Positions 8,118 to 17,176 of a DNA stretch of 64,000 nt are shown piece after piece. The translations under genes were made by a program, and so were the position numbers. Source of the stretch: JAGOEF01 sp964511665 (GTDB lineage: Bacteria > Bacteroidota > Bacteroidia > Bacteroidales > ML635J-15); the NCBI GenBank assembly GCA_964511665.1, contig CAZEHA010000011.1, positions 9,501 to 73,500 on the forward strand. Reading direction: 5' to 3'. Below the pieces are notes generated by a model. That model made no database searches. It was not told the DNA's origin and worked only from the letters and a program-made list of their open reading frames with translations. The number at the start of each line of letters is the position of its first letter. Position 1 is the first letter of the stretch.

Positions 8118-8683
8118 CAGTACCACTCCATACTTTCGATTAGCCGCACAATGTCTTCGCGAAGAAAATCGACAACGGGTGCCAGCGAATCTTTGTTGGG
8201 ACTACACGAAAAATACAACGACCCGCGAAGAAAATGCCGGGTGCTGTCGGTAATAAAAAACTGGATGGGGCTGGCTGCATTGCCCTTAATATCATATAAA
8301 ATACCATACACATTTTTGTCATCATCAAAATAGTAGTTCTCCTTAATTGCATCGGCTTTCACCGTGTGTTTATACACAAACTCTCGCGATTCCTCCATGC
8401 AACGCGAAAAGTCGTTGTTCAGTGCTTTATAAGTGATGTAAACTGTAGCACGGTTTAGCGGAAACTCCACATTCGACCAGTTGTTGTTTATGCTGTCGCT
8501 GATTACAAAAGCATAGGTTGGAACATCGAAACTATATCGGGTGCTGTCGGTAAAATGTTTGTATACTTTATTCGGAAGGTCTATCCTGAAATAAGCATAT
8601 GGCTTTGGAGTGTAATGCTGTTTGCACGATACCATCAGGAACAGCGAAGCTGCAAAACACAGCCACCGCAAGGTTTTATTCAT
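8117..8683 (-). CDS. gldD: Gliding motility lipoprotein GldD-like
   Basis: About 188 residues with a lipoprotein signal: MNKTLRWLCFAASLFLMVSC, lipobox LMVSC, Cys at about residue 20. The mature N-terminus PKPYAYFRIDLP is the hallmark of GldD; the following strands and NWSNVEFP and VYKHTVKADAI segments fit the family. GldD is needed for gliding and T9SS function in Flavobacterium and persists in non-gliding members of the phylum. The start at 8683 is chosen over an upstream one at 8731 because only it gives a standard lipoprotein signal. It shares a stop/start overlap with the transferase gene. The usual gldE partner is not adjacent. Confidence 0.85.
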   Translation of the reverse strand: MNKTLRWLCFAASLFLMVSCKQHYTPKPYAYFRIDLPNKVYKHFTDSTRYSFDVPTYAFVISDSINNNWSNVEFPLNRATVYITYKALNNDFSRCMEESREFVYKHTVKADAIKENYYFDDDKNVYGILYDIKGNAASPIQFFITDSTRHFLRGSLYFSCSPNKDSLAPVVDFLREDIVRLIESMEWY

Positions 8684-8786
8684 TGCTGTTGTATTAGTGT
8701 TGTATTGCGATTTTGAAAGAATGCTTTTCATGAAGCGAATATACCCAAATTATCGTTACTCTGTTTGTTGAAATCGATCAAATGTA

Positions 8787-9296
8787 TTAGTTGTGCAATT
8801 TCATAATCGTGAATTTATTGCCGGCACAATGCAACAATGCAATTAAGCTGTCGTAAGAAAAAGTTATAATTTCTCCCTTTCGGTTAGCTAAGAAACTTAC
8901 CATGCGGCATTGGGGTAATCGGCTGTCGATAAACACTTCGGTGTGATGATTGATATCGTTGAATAAGCCGAAAACCGAAACGGCACCGGGCTCCACTCCC
9001 ATGTAGCGCATCAGTCGGCTGTTTGATGCAAACGATATTTTTCCCTTATTGAAGTGTTTTTCGAGGATGCGAATTTGCACCTCTTCGTAATAGGGGGCAA
9101 CAATTAAAAAATGTCGGTCGCCTTTATGATTTCGTAAAAACAGGTTTTTGCACCGTGTAGCCCCTGTTCTTTGCCAGAAACTGCTGTCGTCCTCGTCCGA
9201 AAAATCATGAGGCGCGAGGTATCTGCTGTAATCAATTTGTAAATTACTAAGAGTGTCAATTACCGACATTCCGTTCTTCATCACAAGTGCCTCCAT
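8787..9296 (-). CDS. YbaK/ProXp-type aminoacyl-tRNA editing protein
   Basis: A 169-residue free-standing editing domain. The pattern KNLFLRNHKGDRHFLIVAP, a central SFASNSRLMRYMGVEPGAVSVFGLFND, then VEVFIDSRL-like and SFLANRKGEIITFS is that of prolyl-tRNA synthetase-associated (ProXp-ala/PrdX) proteins, which hydrolyse mischarged Ala-tRNAPro. The lysine in CKNLFL corresponds to the conserved catalytic-site lysine. The usual late HPxxN motif is altered here (SFLANRKG), so specificity could differ. It starts three bases after the meaB stop and is likely cotranscribed with it. Exact substrate is inferred only from family. Confidence 0.8.
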   Translation of the reverse strand: MEALVMKNGMSVIDTLSNLQIDYSRYLAPHDFSDEDDSSFWQRTGATRCKNLFLRNHKGDRHFLIVAPYYEEVQIRILEKHFNKGKISFASNSRLMRYMGVEPGAVSVFGLFNDINHHTEVFIDSRLPQCRMVSFLANRKGEIITFSYDSLIALLHCAGNKFTIMKLHN

Positions 9297-9299
9297 AGA

Positions 9300-10445
9300 T
9301 TAGGTAGCCTGATTTCGCATTTTTTCAAAATACATTTCAACCAATTTGCGTGCAGCCACAAACGAACTTATTGAGTTGGTTTTTACCTTGGTTTCGAAAT
9401 GAGCCATTGCTTTTTTTAAGTCGCTATGCCGATAAAACTCCTCGAGAACCGACTCTTTTATTGTTTGATGCATCCAGTAAAGCGATTGATTGTTTCGATT
9501 GGTTTCGAAATAATTATTCGACCGGGTAAGCGCAATATATTCGCTGATAATTTTCCATAAATCAGCAATTCCGTCACCACTTATTGCCGAGCATGTAAGC
9601 ACCCGGGGTGTCCATCCCGAAGCAGAGGGAGGGAATAGATGCAGTGCGCTCTGGTATTGTGCTTTAGCCAGATTGGCTTTGTTGATGTTGTTGCCATCGG
9701 CTTTATTTATGGTTATCGCGTCGGCCATTTCCATAATACCTCTTTTTATCCCCTGAAGTTCATCTCCGGCACCGGCCAGCATCAGAAGCAAAAAGAAATC
9801 GACCATACTGTGAACGGCAGTTTCTGACTGCCCTACACCTACGGTTTCAATGAATATGTTGCTGTACCCGGCAGCTTCGCACAACACAATGGTTTCGCGT
9901 GTTTTGCGTGCTACTCCTCCCAGTGTGCCTGCCGATGGAGAAGGCCTGATAAAGGCATTGGGGTGCACTGCCAGCTTCTCCATTCGGGTTTTGTCGCCCA
10001 GAATACTACCCTTCGATCGTTGACTGCTTGGGTCAATAGCCAATACTGCCAGTTTTTTTCCTTGCTCAACAATATGCAAACCAAGGGCTTCAATAAAAGT
10101 GCTTTTCCCTACCCCGGGAACCCCTGTAATGCCAATCCGCACCGAAAACGATGATAAGGGCAGGCAATGCTCAATAAGTTTCTGCGCCAATGCCTGATGT
10201 TCGGGCAGAGTGCTCTCAACAAGGGTTATCGCGCGCCCCAGCATGCTACGATCTCCGCTTCTGATGCCATCGAACAACTGGTCGAACGTAGGTTGCTTGC
10301 GCGATGAAGTTTTTTTGTGTTGTAAGAGCGGATTTATCTGTGGTGGTTGGTCAACACCATTGTTAACACTAAGTGCACTGTTGCCGGCCTTGCTTTCTTC
10401 AACTTCACCGATAAATTTCTTTTTATTGCTCATAGGCTTAGGCAT
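9300..10445 (-). CDS. meaB: Methylmalonyl-CoA mutase-associated GTPase MeaB
   Basis: A 381-residue G3E-family GTPase that protects and reloads the B12-dependent methylmalonyl-CoA mutase. P-loop GVPGVGKST is at about 108-116. Further motifs are LAIDPSSQRSKGSILGDKTRM, RPSPSAGTLGGVARKT, ETVGVGQSE and the base-recognition NKAD. The first 50 residues are a low-complexity extension. The ATG at 10445 overlaps the hldD stop by eight bases; a second ATG at 10433 is an alternative. The mutase subunits are not in the window. Its presence implies a propionate/succinate pathway, common in Bacteroidota. Confidence 0.95.
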   Translation of the reverse strand: MPKPMSNKKKFIGEVEESKAGNSALSVNNGVDQPPQINPLLQHKKTSSRKQPTFDQLFDGIRSGDRSMLGRAITLVESTLPEHQALAQKLIEHCLPLSSFSVRIGITGVPGVGKSTFIEALGLHIVEQGKKLAVLAIDPSSQRSKGSILGDKTRMEKLAVHPNAFIRPSPSAGTLGGVARKTRETIVLCEAAGYSNIFIETVGVGQSETAVHSMVDFFLLLMLAGAGDELQGIKRGIMEMADAITINKADGNNINKANLAKAQYQSALHLFPPSASGWTPRVLTCSAISGDGIADLWKIISEYIALTRSNNYFETNRNNQSLYWMHQTIKESVLEEFYRHSDLKKAMAHFETKVKTNSISSFVAARKLVEMYFEKMRNQAT

Positions 10446-11403
10446 ATCGGTTGTATTTCAGATAACTCGCAATATAATCGTGAACACCCTTTTCGATTGG
10501 TGTGAACATTTCGCCGTATCCTGCTTCGCGTAGTTTAGTAATATCGGCACAAGTGTAGTATTGATATTTGTCGCGGATATCGGCAGGTGTGTCGACAAAC
10601 TCAAGCTGCAATGGTTTTTTACAGGATTCGAAACAGGCTTTTGCCAGTTGATTGAACGAGGCTGATTGCCCTGTGCCAAGATTATAAATACCTGAATGCT
10701 TACGGTGTATCATAAAAAAGAAAAGAACATCTACAGCATCTTTTACATAAATAAAATCACGTTTCTGTTCTCCATGCTCTATATCGGGTCTGTGTGAGCG
10801 AAACAATTGAATTTTATCGCTTTTGCGTATTTGATTATAAGCATGCATCACAACCGAAGCCATACGACCTTTGTGATATTCGTTGGGGCCATAAACATTA
10901 AAAAAACGAAAGCCAGCCCAGAACCCGGGTTTCTTATCCTGTTGCAATACCCATTTATCGAATTCAAGTTTCGAAACACCATACGGATTCAGGGGTTTCA
11001 GCAAAGGACTAATGCTATCGGCATCGCTGTATCCAAGTTCGCCGTCGCCATAACATGCCGCCGAAGAAGCATATATCAGCGGAATACCATATTGCGCACA
11101 AGCACCGAATACGAACTTACTGTAGTTCAAATTCAACAAGTCGAAAACCGCAGGGTCGAATTCGGTGGTGTTGGTGCGGGCACCCAGATGAAACACCAGT
11201 TGAACAAAACGATGATTGTTGTGCAGCCATTCGCCAAAATCGTTGCGGTGTACCAGAGAAGTGTACTTTTTGTTGCAGTAGTTTTCTTGTTTTTCGCCAC
11301 ATGAGAAATCGTCGACCAGCACCAAATCGTAATACGACTCGGCATTCAGCCTGGCAATCAAATTGCTGGCTATAAAACCTGCGGCACCGGTAACTACAAT
11401 CAT
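10438..11403 (-). CDS. hldD: ADP-L-glycero-D-manno-heptose 6-epimerase
   Basis: A 321-residue extended short-chain dehydrogenase that epimerises ADP-glycero-manno-heptose for the lipopolysaccharide inner core. The N-terminus MIVVTGAAGFIASNL carries the NADP-binding GxxGxxG pattern. YGVSK is the Tyr/Lys catalytic pair, and FRFFNVYGPNEYHKGRMASV plus FVDTPADIRDKYQYYT are family-specific. I start at the ATG at 11403 because upstream in-frame codons only add about 31 unrelated residues before the Rossmann strand. It heads a run with meaB and the editing gene, although their functions are unrelated. Confidence 0.92.
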   Translation of the reverse strand: MIVVTGAAGFIASNLIARLNAESYYDLVLVDDFSCGEKQENYCNKKYTSLVHRNDFGEWLHNNHRFVQLVFHLGARTNTTEFDPAVFDLLNLNYSKFVFGACAQYGIPLIYASSAACYGDGELGYSDADSISPLLKPLNPYGVSKLEFDKWVLQQDKKPGFWAGFRFFNVYGPNEYHKGRMASVVMHAYNQIRKSDKIQLFRSHRPDIEHGEQKRDFIYVKDAVDVLFFFMIHRKHSGIYNLGTGQSASFNQLAKACFESCKKPLQLEFVDTPADIRDKYQYYTCADITKLREAGYGEMFTPIEKGVHDYIASYLKYNRYA

Positions 11404-11511
11404 ACAAAATGTTTTTACAAAATTAATAAATTTAATATTGCAGCTAGTTTTTGTGAATGCTTTCTGTTCGTTTTTAGAAACTTCGGAATGAAACAATACT
11501 ACAATTCGCGA

Positions 11512-13911
11512 TTAAGGCCGCTGGTTTAAGACGGTAAAACTCCTCGAAATGCTATTCCCATCGGCATCAACCACTGTTAAACGGTGCTGCCCTTGAGGCA
11601 TTTGCACAGCCATCTTGTGAGGTGCTGTGGTTGTACCTTTAAATGTATTATCAACATGCCAGTACAAAGTGGTATTGCGATTTCGGTGGGTGATTTCGAA
11701 TATCACATTTCCCTGCTCACCCGAAAGACCTCTTGGGATAAATATTTGGGAAAGATTTGATGGGTACACCACTTCCATAATTTCGTCGCCTGCAACTGCG
11801 TTGTCGTTGCAGGCTTCGTGCATGGGCGGCAGTGGTTTGTATTCGGGATGATGATTTCGATAATACCATTCCATGGTTGGTGGCAGAACGAACCAGCCTG
11901 TTTGTTGCATTTCGCTTATCGGATAACAATGTGCATTTACACGATACATACCTGTTATGTCGAGAAATATATTTTTGTGATACGGACATATTTCGAAGCG
12001 GCCTCCAGAAGCTGGAATCAGACAAGTGTCGGTATTTGTGCACATATCTGATGCCTTGTACCCACTTTGTAGGCAAATATTGGCTTCTGTCATATCGTCG
12101 TAGGGGATGCTGAACCAGGCTTCGCTACCGGGCAGTGAGCGAAACACATCGAACATCACCGGAGCGGCAGCTCTCACTCCAACTATACCCGGTCTGCCAT
12201 GTCCCTGAGCGTTACCCACCCAAACGCCAACCACAAATCTGGGTGTAATACCTATCGACCATGCATCGCGAAACCCAAAACTGGTTCCCGTTTTCCATGC
12301 AATAGGCTGACGAGAATCGAACATTTGCCACATACCCTGATCCTCGGGGCGTTCAGGCTTTTGCATGGCTTCGAATGTAAACCAAACGGCTGCAGCCGGC
12401 AGCACAGAATGACGAGTTCCGGCACTGTAGCTGTAATCATATTCGGGAGCCTGATTCTCGAGGTAATACGGTGGATGAATATCGCAGCGGAAATATCTCG
12501 ATTCATAGCGGGTGTAGTGCATAAGTATTCTTGCCATCGACGAATAGGCCCCACAGAGTTCCCAAAGGCGGGTTTCGGCACCTCCCAGTATCAGCGATAA
12601 ACCATAATCGTCGGCACTGCGGTTTACTGTGGTGAGCCCCAAATCGCTCAGAAGATATTTGAATCGTGCAATACCATAGTCTCTAAGCATAAGAACCGCA
12701 GGTATGTTGAGCGAACGAGCCAAGGCGTCATCGGCGTTTACTGCACCTGCATAATCTTTATCGAAATTTTCGGGAGCAAAACCTCCGATACGTGTTGGTA
12801 CATCGGCAACAAGTGATGTTGGCAGTAACTGACCGCTACCGAGCATTCCTGCATACAGGAACGGTTTCAATATGCTTCCGCTACTGCGTTTTGCCATAAT
12901 CATATCGACCCATGGACTACACTGGTAATCGGCTGTGTCGGTCGAATTGGCTGCATATGCCAAGGTTTTTCCCGTTTCGGTGTCGAGAACCAATACCGCC
13001 AAATTGCCTATGTGGTTTACCGATAAGGCTTGTTGATGGCCTTGAGCAATGCGCAACACTCTTTCCTGAATGTCTTTGTCGAGCGTGGTCAACATAGGGC
13101 CGCTGCGCATATGGTTTGCAATTTCGTTGTTTGCACGCACCACCAAATGGCGGGCAAGAGAAGGGTAAGGGTAAGGATGATCGGGGATATCTTCTTCGAG
13201 CGAAAGAATCAGGGTAACACTGTCGATGCTGCCTTGGGCATAGAGGCGGTGCAATAAACGGTTGCGCTTTTTGAGCAATGCCTGTCGGTTTTTGCCGGTA
13301 TGTATTAGCGCAGGACTGTTAGGCAACACGGCAAGCATGGCACTTTCGGCCCACGATAGTCGTTCGGGCGGTCTCCCGAAATATCGCCACGAGGCAGCAT
13401 CGAGTCCTACAATATTCCCTCCAAATGGTGCGTTCGATGCATACAATGCAAGAATTTCGTCTTTCGAATGGCTAATTTCAAGCCGAAATGCCATCATCAT
13501 TTCTATAGCTTTCTCAGCTATTTTTCGTGGTTTACCCTTGCGATGCAGTCTGATTACTTGCATAGTTATGGTGCTGCCACCACTGCGAACGTCGCCCGAC
13601 TGAATGTTTTGCTTTGCTGCCCTGACTATAGCAAACGGATCGACGCCGGCATGATGGTAAAAGCGTTTGTCTTCGAAACAAATGAGGCATTCGCGATATT
13701 TTTCGGGCACACTTGGGTTTTGTGGAAATCGCCATTGCTGGTCGGAAGCAATTTGTGCCCCCAGTATTGCACCATCCTTGTCGAGAAGAACCATGCTTAT
13801 CGGGTCGCTAAACAAATTTACAGGAATACAGAATACAAACCAAAGAACAAAACTCAGGCAAAGAGAAAAAGCTGCAAACCAGATATAACGTAGCCTTGAT
13901 TCCATCGGCAT
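11512..13911 (-). CDS. pbpC: Penicillin-binding protein 1C
   Basis: A roughly 799-residue bifunctional peptidoglycan synthase. One N-terminal membrane anchor (about 8-32) is followed by the glycosyltransferase domain with the catalytic ICFEDKRFYHHAGVDP (Glu about 80) and GGSTITMQV. The transpeptidase active-site SILK has Ser about 346, and WKTGTSFGFRDAW is the KTG box. The C-terminal biPBP_C beta domain ends TVVDADGNSISRSFTV. The upstream in-frame extension to 14052 lacks a signal character and would overlap the divergent gene at 14040, so ATG 13911 (or 13905) is preferred. PBP1C often neighbours an alpha-2-macroglobulin gene; none is present here. Confidence 0.93.
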   Translation of the reverse strand: MPMESRLRYIWFAAFSLCLSFVLWFVFCIPVNLFSDPISMVLLDKDGAILGAQIASDQQWRFPQNPSVPEKYRECLICFEDKRFYHHAGVDPFAIVRAAKQNIQSGDVRSGGSTITMQVIRLHRKGKPRKIAEKAIEMMMAFRLEISHSKDEILALYASNAPFGGNIVGLDAASWRYFGRPPERLSWAESAMLAVLPNSPALIHTGKNRQALLKKRNRLLHRLYAQGSIDSVTLILSLEEDIPDHPYPYPSLARHLVVRANNEIANHMRSGPMLTTLDKDIQERVLRIAQGHQQALSVNHIGNLAVLVLDTETGKTLAYAANSTDTADYQCSPWVDMIMAKRSSGSILKPFLYAGMLGSGQLLPTSLVADVPTRIGGFAPENFDKDYAGAVNADDALARSLNIPAVLMLRDYGIARFKYLLSDLGLTTVNRSADDYGLSLILGGAETRLWELCGAYSSMARILMHYTRYESRYFRCDIHPPYYLENQAPEYDYSYSAGTRHSVLPAAAVWFTFEAMQKPERPEDQGMWQMFDSRQPIAWKTGTSFGFRDAWSIGITPRFVVGVWVGNAQGHGRPGIVGVRAAAPVMFDVFRSLPGSEAWFSIPYDDMTEANICLQSGYKASDMCTNTDTCLIPASGGRFEICPYHKNIFLDITGMYRVNAHCYPISEMQQTGWFVLPPTMEWYYRNHHPEYKPLPPMHEACNDNAVAGDEIMEVVYPSNLSQIFIPRGLSGEQGNVIFEITHRNRNTTLYWHVDNTFKGTTTAPHKMAVQMPQGQHRLTVVDADGNSISRSFTVLNQRP

Positions 13912-14039
13912 TAAATATTCAGTCAAAATTACAATTTGTTTGTAATTGCTTTCATTTATTTTGGCAATTAGATAATAATTGCATGTTTTTTGTTGCAAAT
14001 GTATTTTTATTATGTCAATGAATAACCCATCGGCACAGC

Positions 14040-14798
14040 ATGAATAAGGCATTAAGTTTGCGAATGAAACCGGCTATTCTCACAATTGCATTTGTTTTGC
14101 ATACAATGCTTCTTCACTCACAATACTATGTAACTACAGGATATAATGCCATTACTCCGCTTAAGTTTCAGAATTTCGATGCAATTATTGATGTTTACAA
14201 CAATAACTGCCCTAACCTGAACGAAAGCATGGAGTATATGAATTATTTACAGGGTTTTACTATTACCTGTGGATATCGCTATCACGGAGTATTTGCAGAA
14301 GCCGGCTATCGTGGAGGAACACAAAAAGCAAAAGCATCGTACTCCGACTCACACGATTTTATTGTTACTCGTGAAATGAGAGTGCGCATTAGGTGCATCG
14401 ACCTTTCGGTAGGTATTTGTGCACCTTTTTACGAATGGAATTTCTTTGCCTTGGGTGCGGGTGTATCGTTGGGGAATTTATCGGTTCGAACACGAAGTAA
14501 TGCATCGTATAGCAGCAAACCCCAATGGAGCAGTAATTTGATAAAAGACGGCAATGTGCTGGTGTCGTACAATTTGTTTATGCGGTATTCACCCTATGGC
14601 GGCTTGGTTTGCCTGGAACCGTATATCAGTGTAACACCCAAGAAAATATTTGGAGCAGATATGTATGCCGATCTCAGTCAGGTAAACCAAAACCTGAATC
14701 CCGGAGCGGCAGCCGTCGACCCACAGGAACTGGATGTATTGCACACCCATGCAGGCCTTAAAATTATTGTGATTATTCCTCTGGGAACCGGCGAGTAA
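14040..14798 (+). CDS. Putative outer-membrane beta-barrel protein, unrecognised
   Basis: A 252-residue protein with a signal peptide (hydrophobic AILTIAFVLHTMLL, cleavage near LHSQ at about residue 27). The mature part is rich in alternating aromatic/polar strands (GFTITCGYRYHGVFAEAGYRGG, FFALGAGVSLGNLSV, VSYNLFMRYSPYGG, LEPYISV) and ends with a strand-like tail (AGLKIIVIIPLG), as in small OmpX/OmpW-like barrels. It has several cysteines, unusual for a barrel. It is divergent from pbpC and its stop abuts, with no gap, the stop of the convergent gene at 14799. I do not recognise the family. Confidence 0.55.
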   Translation: MNKALSLRMKPAILTIAFVLHTMLLHSQYYVTTGYNAITPLKFQNFDAIIDVYNNNCPNLNESMEYMNYLQGFTITCGYRYHGVFAEAGYRGGTQKAKASYSDSHDFIVTREMRVRIRCIDLSVGICAPFYEWNFFALGAGVSLGNLSVRTRSNASYSSKPQWSSNLIKDGNVLVSYNLFMRYSPYGGLVCLEPYISVTPKKIFGADMYADLSQVNQNLNPGAAAVDPQELDVLHTHAGLKIIVIIPLGTGE

Positions 14799-16103
14799 CT
14801 ATTTCTTCCAACTCCAAATTACCGTTTTTTGCCCCTGCATATAACTGAGCATAGTTTGGTTGAAATCTTCAATCGGTTTCAGGTCTGTAATCATATCAAC
14901 TATCAACTGACGCTCTTTCACAAAATTATCCATACGGTTTTGATAAAATGTTCTCAATTCCGACAGGTTTTTCACGCTGTTAACCTGATCTTTTAGAATA
15001 CCGGCATCTTTTTCGGCCTCCTCGTACCAACCCATTACTTTACGCGGTAAGTCGAGCGGAGTAAAAACATTTTTTGGGTCGTATAGTGTAAACACATCTT
15101 CGATGCCTGTGGGAATAGAAGTTCCCCAGTTGATGTAATTTTTAAAGATAGAACGCAGAATATTCGACGACAAATCCATTTGTGTTTTAAGTAGTAATTC
15201 GTTTATCTGCTGAACATTGTCGGAGCAAATCTGATAGTTCTCTTTCCATTTGTCTGATACTGTTTTCAAATCGCCAATGTGTTTCATCGACAGGTCGCTG
15301 GGCAAGCCAAGTAAAGTAACACTGCATTGGTATTCGGGGTTTTTCTCTTTAGCCCTGTCGATGTTTTTTTGCAATTCGCCAATCGAAGTTTTCAGATTTA
15401 CAAATTGCATTTGTGCCGAAGTCATGTTCTTTTGCAGCAGACTTTTTTCGATTTCGTTATAGGCGTTTTGAATACGGTCGAGGGTATTCCTCACCGAGAA
15501 ATCTTCAAGTCCTGATGCGGCAATATTATTGGAAGAGTACCACACCCCTTCGCCGGCTTCGAGAACAAAATAAAATGTTGCCGTACCTTCGTTGGTTTCG
15601 TCTTGTTCCGACCTACCGGCCTGAGTGTTACGCACATAGTGCCAGTTAGTTTTTGAATTCACTTTAAAAAATACTTTCGAATAATTACCCTGTTTGAATT
15701 CTACCATGGCACTACGTTTCATTTTCGGGTTACTTATATCGGGAGTAATTGCTACTTCGGCACCTGAGGTAAAAGTTGCATTTTCTTCAGTAAGACTCCA
15801 CACTCCGCTGAACTGACCACCATTAATGTTAAAACTCATACCGTTTTCTCCCTGCGATTCGATGACAGTATTTTTTCCCACATTAGCATAGGTGTTCGGA
15901 TTGGAGCAATAATCGCGACGACCGCCCATCAAAACGGCTTCTACCTGAATTTTTTCTCCGGGGCGAACTCGTATTTCGGCACCTTCGTTATATTCCACCC
16001 CGTTGATACGCAACACAACGAAAGGGGTTCGAGGTTGTTCTGCAGCATATCCAAGCAGAGCAAACAACAATATTACAATACACACGGTTCCCGTTTTTTT
16101 CAT
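14799..16103 (-). CDS. Secreted two-part protein of unknown function
   Basis: A 434-residue protein with a signal peptide (about residues 1-20, ending YAAEQ). Residues about 25-190 look beta-rich, with an opening FVVLRINGVEYNEGAEIRVRPGEKIQV that resembles an Ig-like or bacterial surface beta-sandwich strand pattern. Residues about 205-430 are almost wholly helical, with heptad-like runs (IQNAYNEIEKSLLQ, LKTSIGELQKNIDRA), suggesting a coiled-coil stalk. It ends with WSWKK. No catalytic motif is visible. The gene is monocistronic in appearance and convergent with the putative barrel gene. Function unknown. Confidence 0.6.
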   Translation of the reverse strand: MKKTGTVCIVILLFALLGYAAEQPRTPFVVLRINGVEYNEGAEIRVRPGEKIQVEAVLMGGRRDYCSNPNTYANVGKNTVIESQGENGMSFNINGGQFSGVWSLTEENATFTSGAEVAITPDISNPKMKRSAMVEFKQGNYSKVFFKVNSKTNWHYVRNTQAGRSEQDETNEGTATFYFVLEAGEGVWYSSNNIAASGLEDFSVRNTLDRIQNAYNEIEKSLLQKNMTSAQMQFVNLKTSIGELQKNIDRAKEKNPEYQCSVTLLGLPSDLSMKHIGDLKTVSDKWKENYQICSDNVQQINELLLKTQMDLSSNILRSIFKNYINWGTSIPTGIEDVFTLYDPKNVFTPLDLPRKVMGWYEEAEKDAGILKDQVNSVKNLSELRTFYQNRMDNFVKERQLIVDMITDLKPIEDFNQTMLSYMQGQKTVIWSWKK

Positions 16104-16239
16104 ATGATAGTTTTTATAGGGTTTAACAATTACTTTGCAAGATACAAAAAATGATATTTCGAATGTAGTGTGCCGAAAATATCGTGCTAAAAAATGTAGT
16201 GAAGCAAGTATTTTGTAAATTTGTTGAAATTACATTTTT

Positions 16240-17010
16240 ATGAAAACCAAGCAGGAAATAGTAGAAAACTGGTTACCACGATATACGGGTAAACCGCTAA
16301 TGAGTTTCGGTAAGCATATTCTTCTAACGAATTTTCAGTTGTACGTTGAGTTATTCGCCAAAATAAGAGAAGTTGAGATTGAGGGCCTCGACCGCAATAT
16401 GCCATCGGCTACCAGCGACGACATTACCATCATTAACTTTGGCATGGGAAGTCCCAATGCTGCTACCATAATGGATTTGCTTGGTGCCATTCAACCCAGA
16501 GCCGTGTTGTTTCTGGGGAAATGTGGCGGACTCAAGAAAAAAAACCTACTGGGCGATTTAATACTACCCATAGCAGCCATCCGAAGCGAAGGTACGTCGA
16601 ACGACTATTTGCCGGCTGAGGTTCCGGCTTTACCTGCCTTTATGCTACAGCGTGCCGTATCGTCGGCTATTCGTGATTACGGACGCGATTACTGGACCGG
16701 CACAGTGCTAACAACGAACAAAAGGGTATGGGAATACGACGAGCGTTTCAAAAAGTATTTGCAAAAAACCCGGGCCATGGCCATCGACATGGAAACAGCT
16801 ACCATTTTTGTGGTGGGATTTGCCAACGAAATTTCTGCAGGTGCTTTGCTACTGGTCTCCGATCAACCGATGATTTCGACAGGAATAAAAACTTCGGAAA
16901 GCGATCAGGGTGTTACTCGGCAATTTGTTGAAGATCATTTACGAATAGGTATTAATGCTCTCGAAATTATCAAAACCGAAAATAAATCGGTGAAACACCT
17001 GCAGTTCTAA
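16240..17010 (+). CDS. amn: AMP nucleosidase
   Basis: A 256-residue enzyme that cleaves AMP to adenine and ribose 5-phosphate. The core GMGSPNAATIMDLL, then LFLGKCGGLK, DYLPAEVPALP, TTNKRVWEYDE and the AIDMETAT motif of the nucleoside phosphorylase/hydrolase superfamily are clear. LVSDQPM is the late active-site strand with its Asp. It is the short form found in Bacteroidota, about half the E. coli enzyme, which has an extra N-terminal regulatory domain. It stands alone between divergent and unrelated neighbours. Confidence 0.9.
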   Translation: MKTKQEIVENWLPRYTGKPLMSFGKHILLTNFQLYVELFAKIREVEIEGLDRNMPSATSDDITIINFGMGSPNAATIMDLLGAIQPRAVLFLGKCGGLKKKNLLGDLILPIAAIRSEGTSNDYLPAEVPALPAFMLQRAVSSAIRDYGRDYWTGTVLTTNKRVWEYDERFKKYLQKTRAMAIDMETATIFVVGFANEISAGALLLVSDQPMISTGIKTSESDQGVTRQFVEDHLRIGINALEIIKTENKSVKHLQF

Positions 17011-17105
17011 CCACTTTTATATTTTTGCAGGGCTTTTCTTACTGCAGTTTAACACTACTTTAACAGCTTTTAACAATTATCTAAGTATTAGTAGAGTTAT
17101 AGTAC

Positions 17106-17136
17106 TTGCGAAACAGCTGCGAAAACTGTATTTTCG
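17106..17136 (+). promoter_or_regulatory. Candidate promoter of the Bat cluster
   Basis: TTG at 17106-17108 and TATTTTCG at 17129-17136 are separated by 20 bases, near the Bacteroidota consensus (TTG, 19-20 bases, TAnnTTTG) with one mismatch. It lies 41 bases upstream of the MoxR start, the first gene of the run ending at 23206. Confidence 0.45.
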
Positions 17137-17176
17137 TTGTCGCTTTTTTTAACGATTGAATTAACACATTGCAATT

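Noticed and set aside
8140..8352. Overlapping frames inside gldD and other genes on both strands
   Set aside because: Out-of-frame shadows of well-supported genes without homology or start signals.
11418..11425. TAATTTTG -7-like match upstream of hldD (minus)
   Set aside because: No -33 element and too close to the ATG; AT-rich background makes such matches common.
13924..13931. TAATTTTG on the minus strand upstream of pbpC
   Set aside because: It would place the start of transcription only about 10 bases before the start codon and has no -33 partner.
16216..16223. TAAATTTG upstream of amn
   Set aside because: The -7 match is good but no TTG lies at the expected distance, and the leader would be very short.
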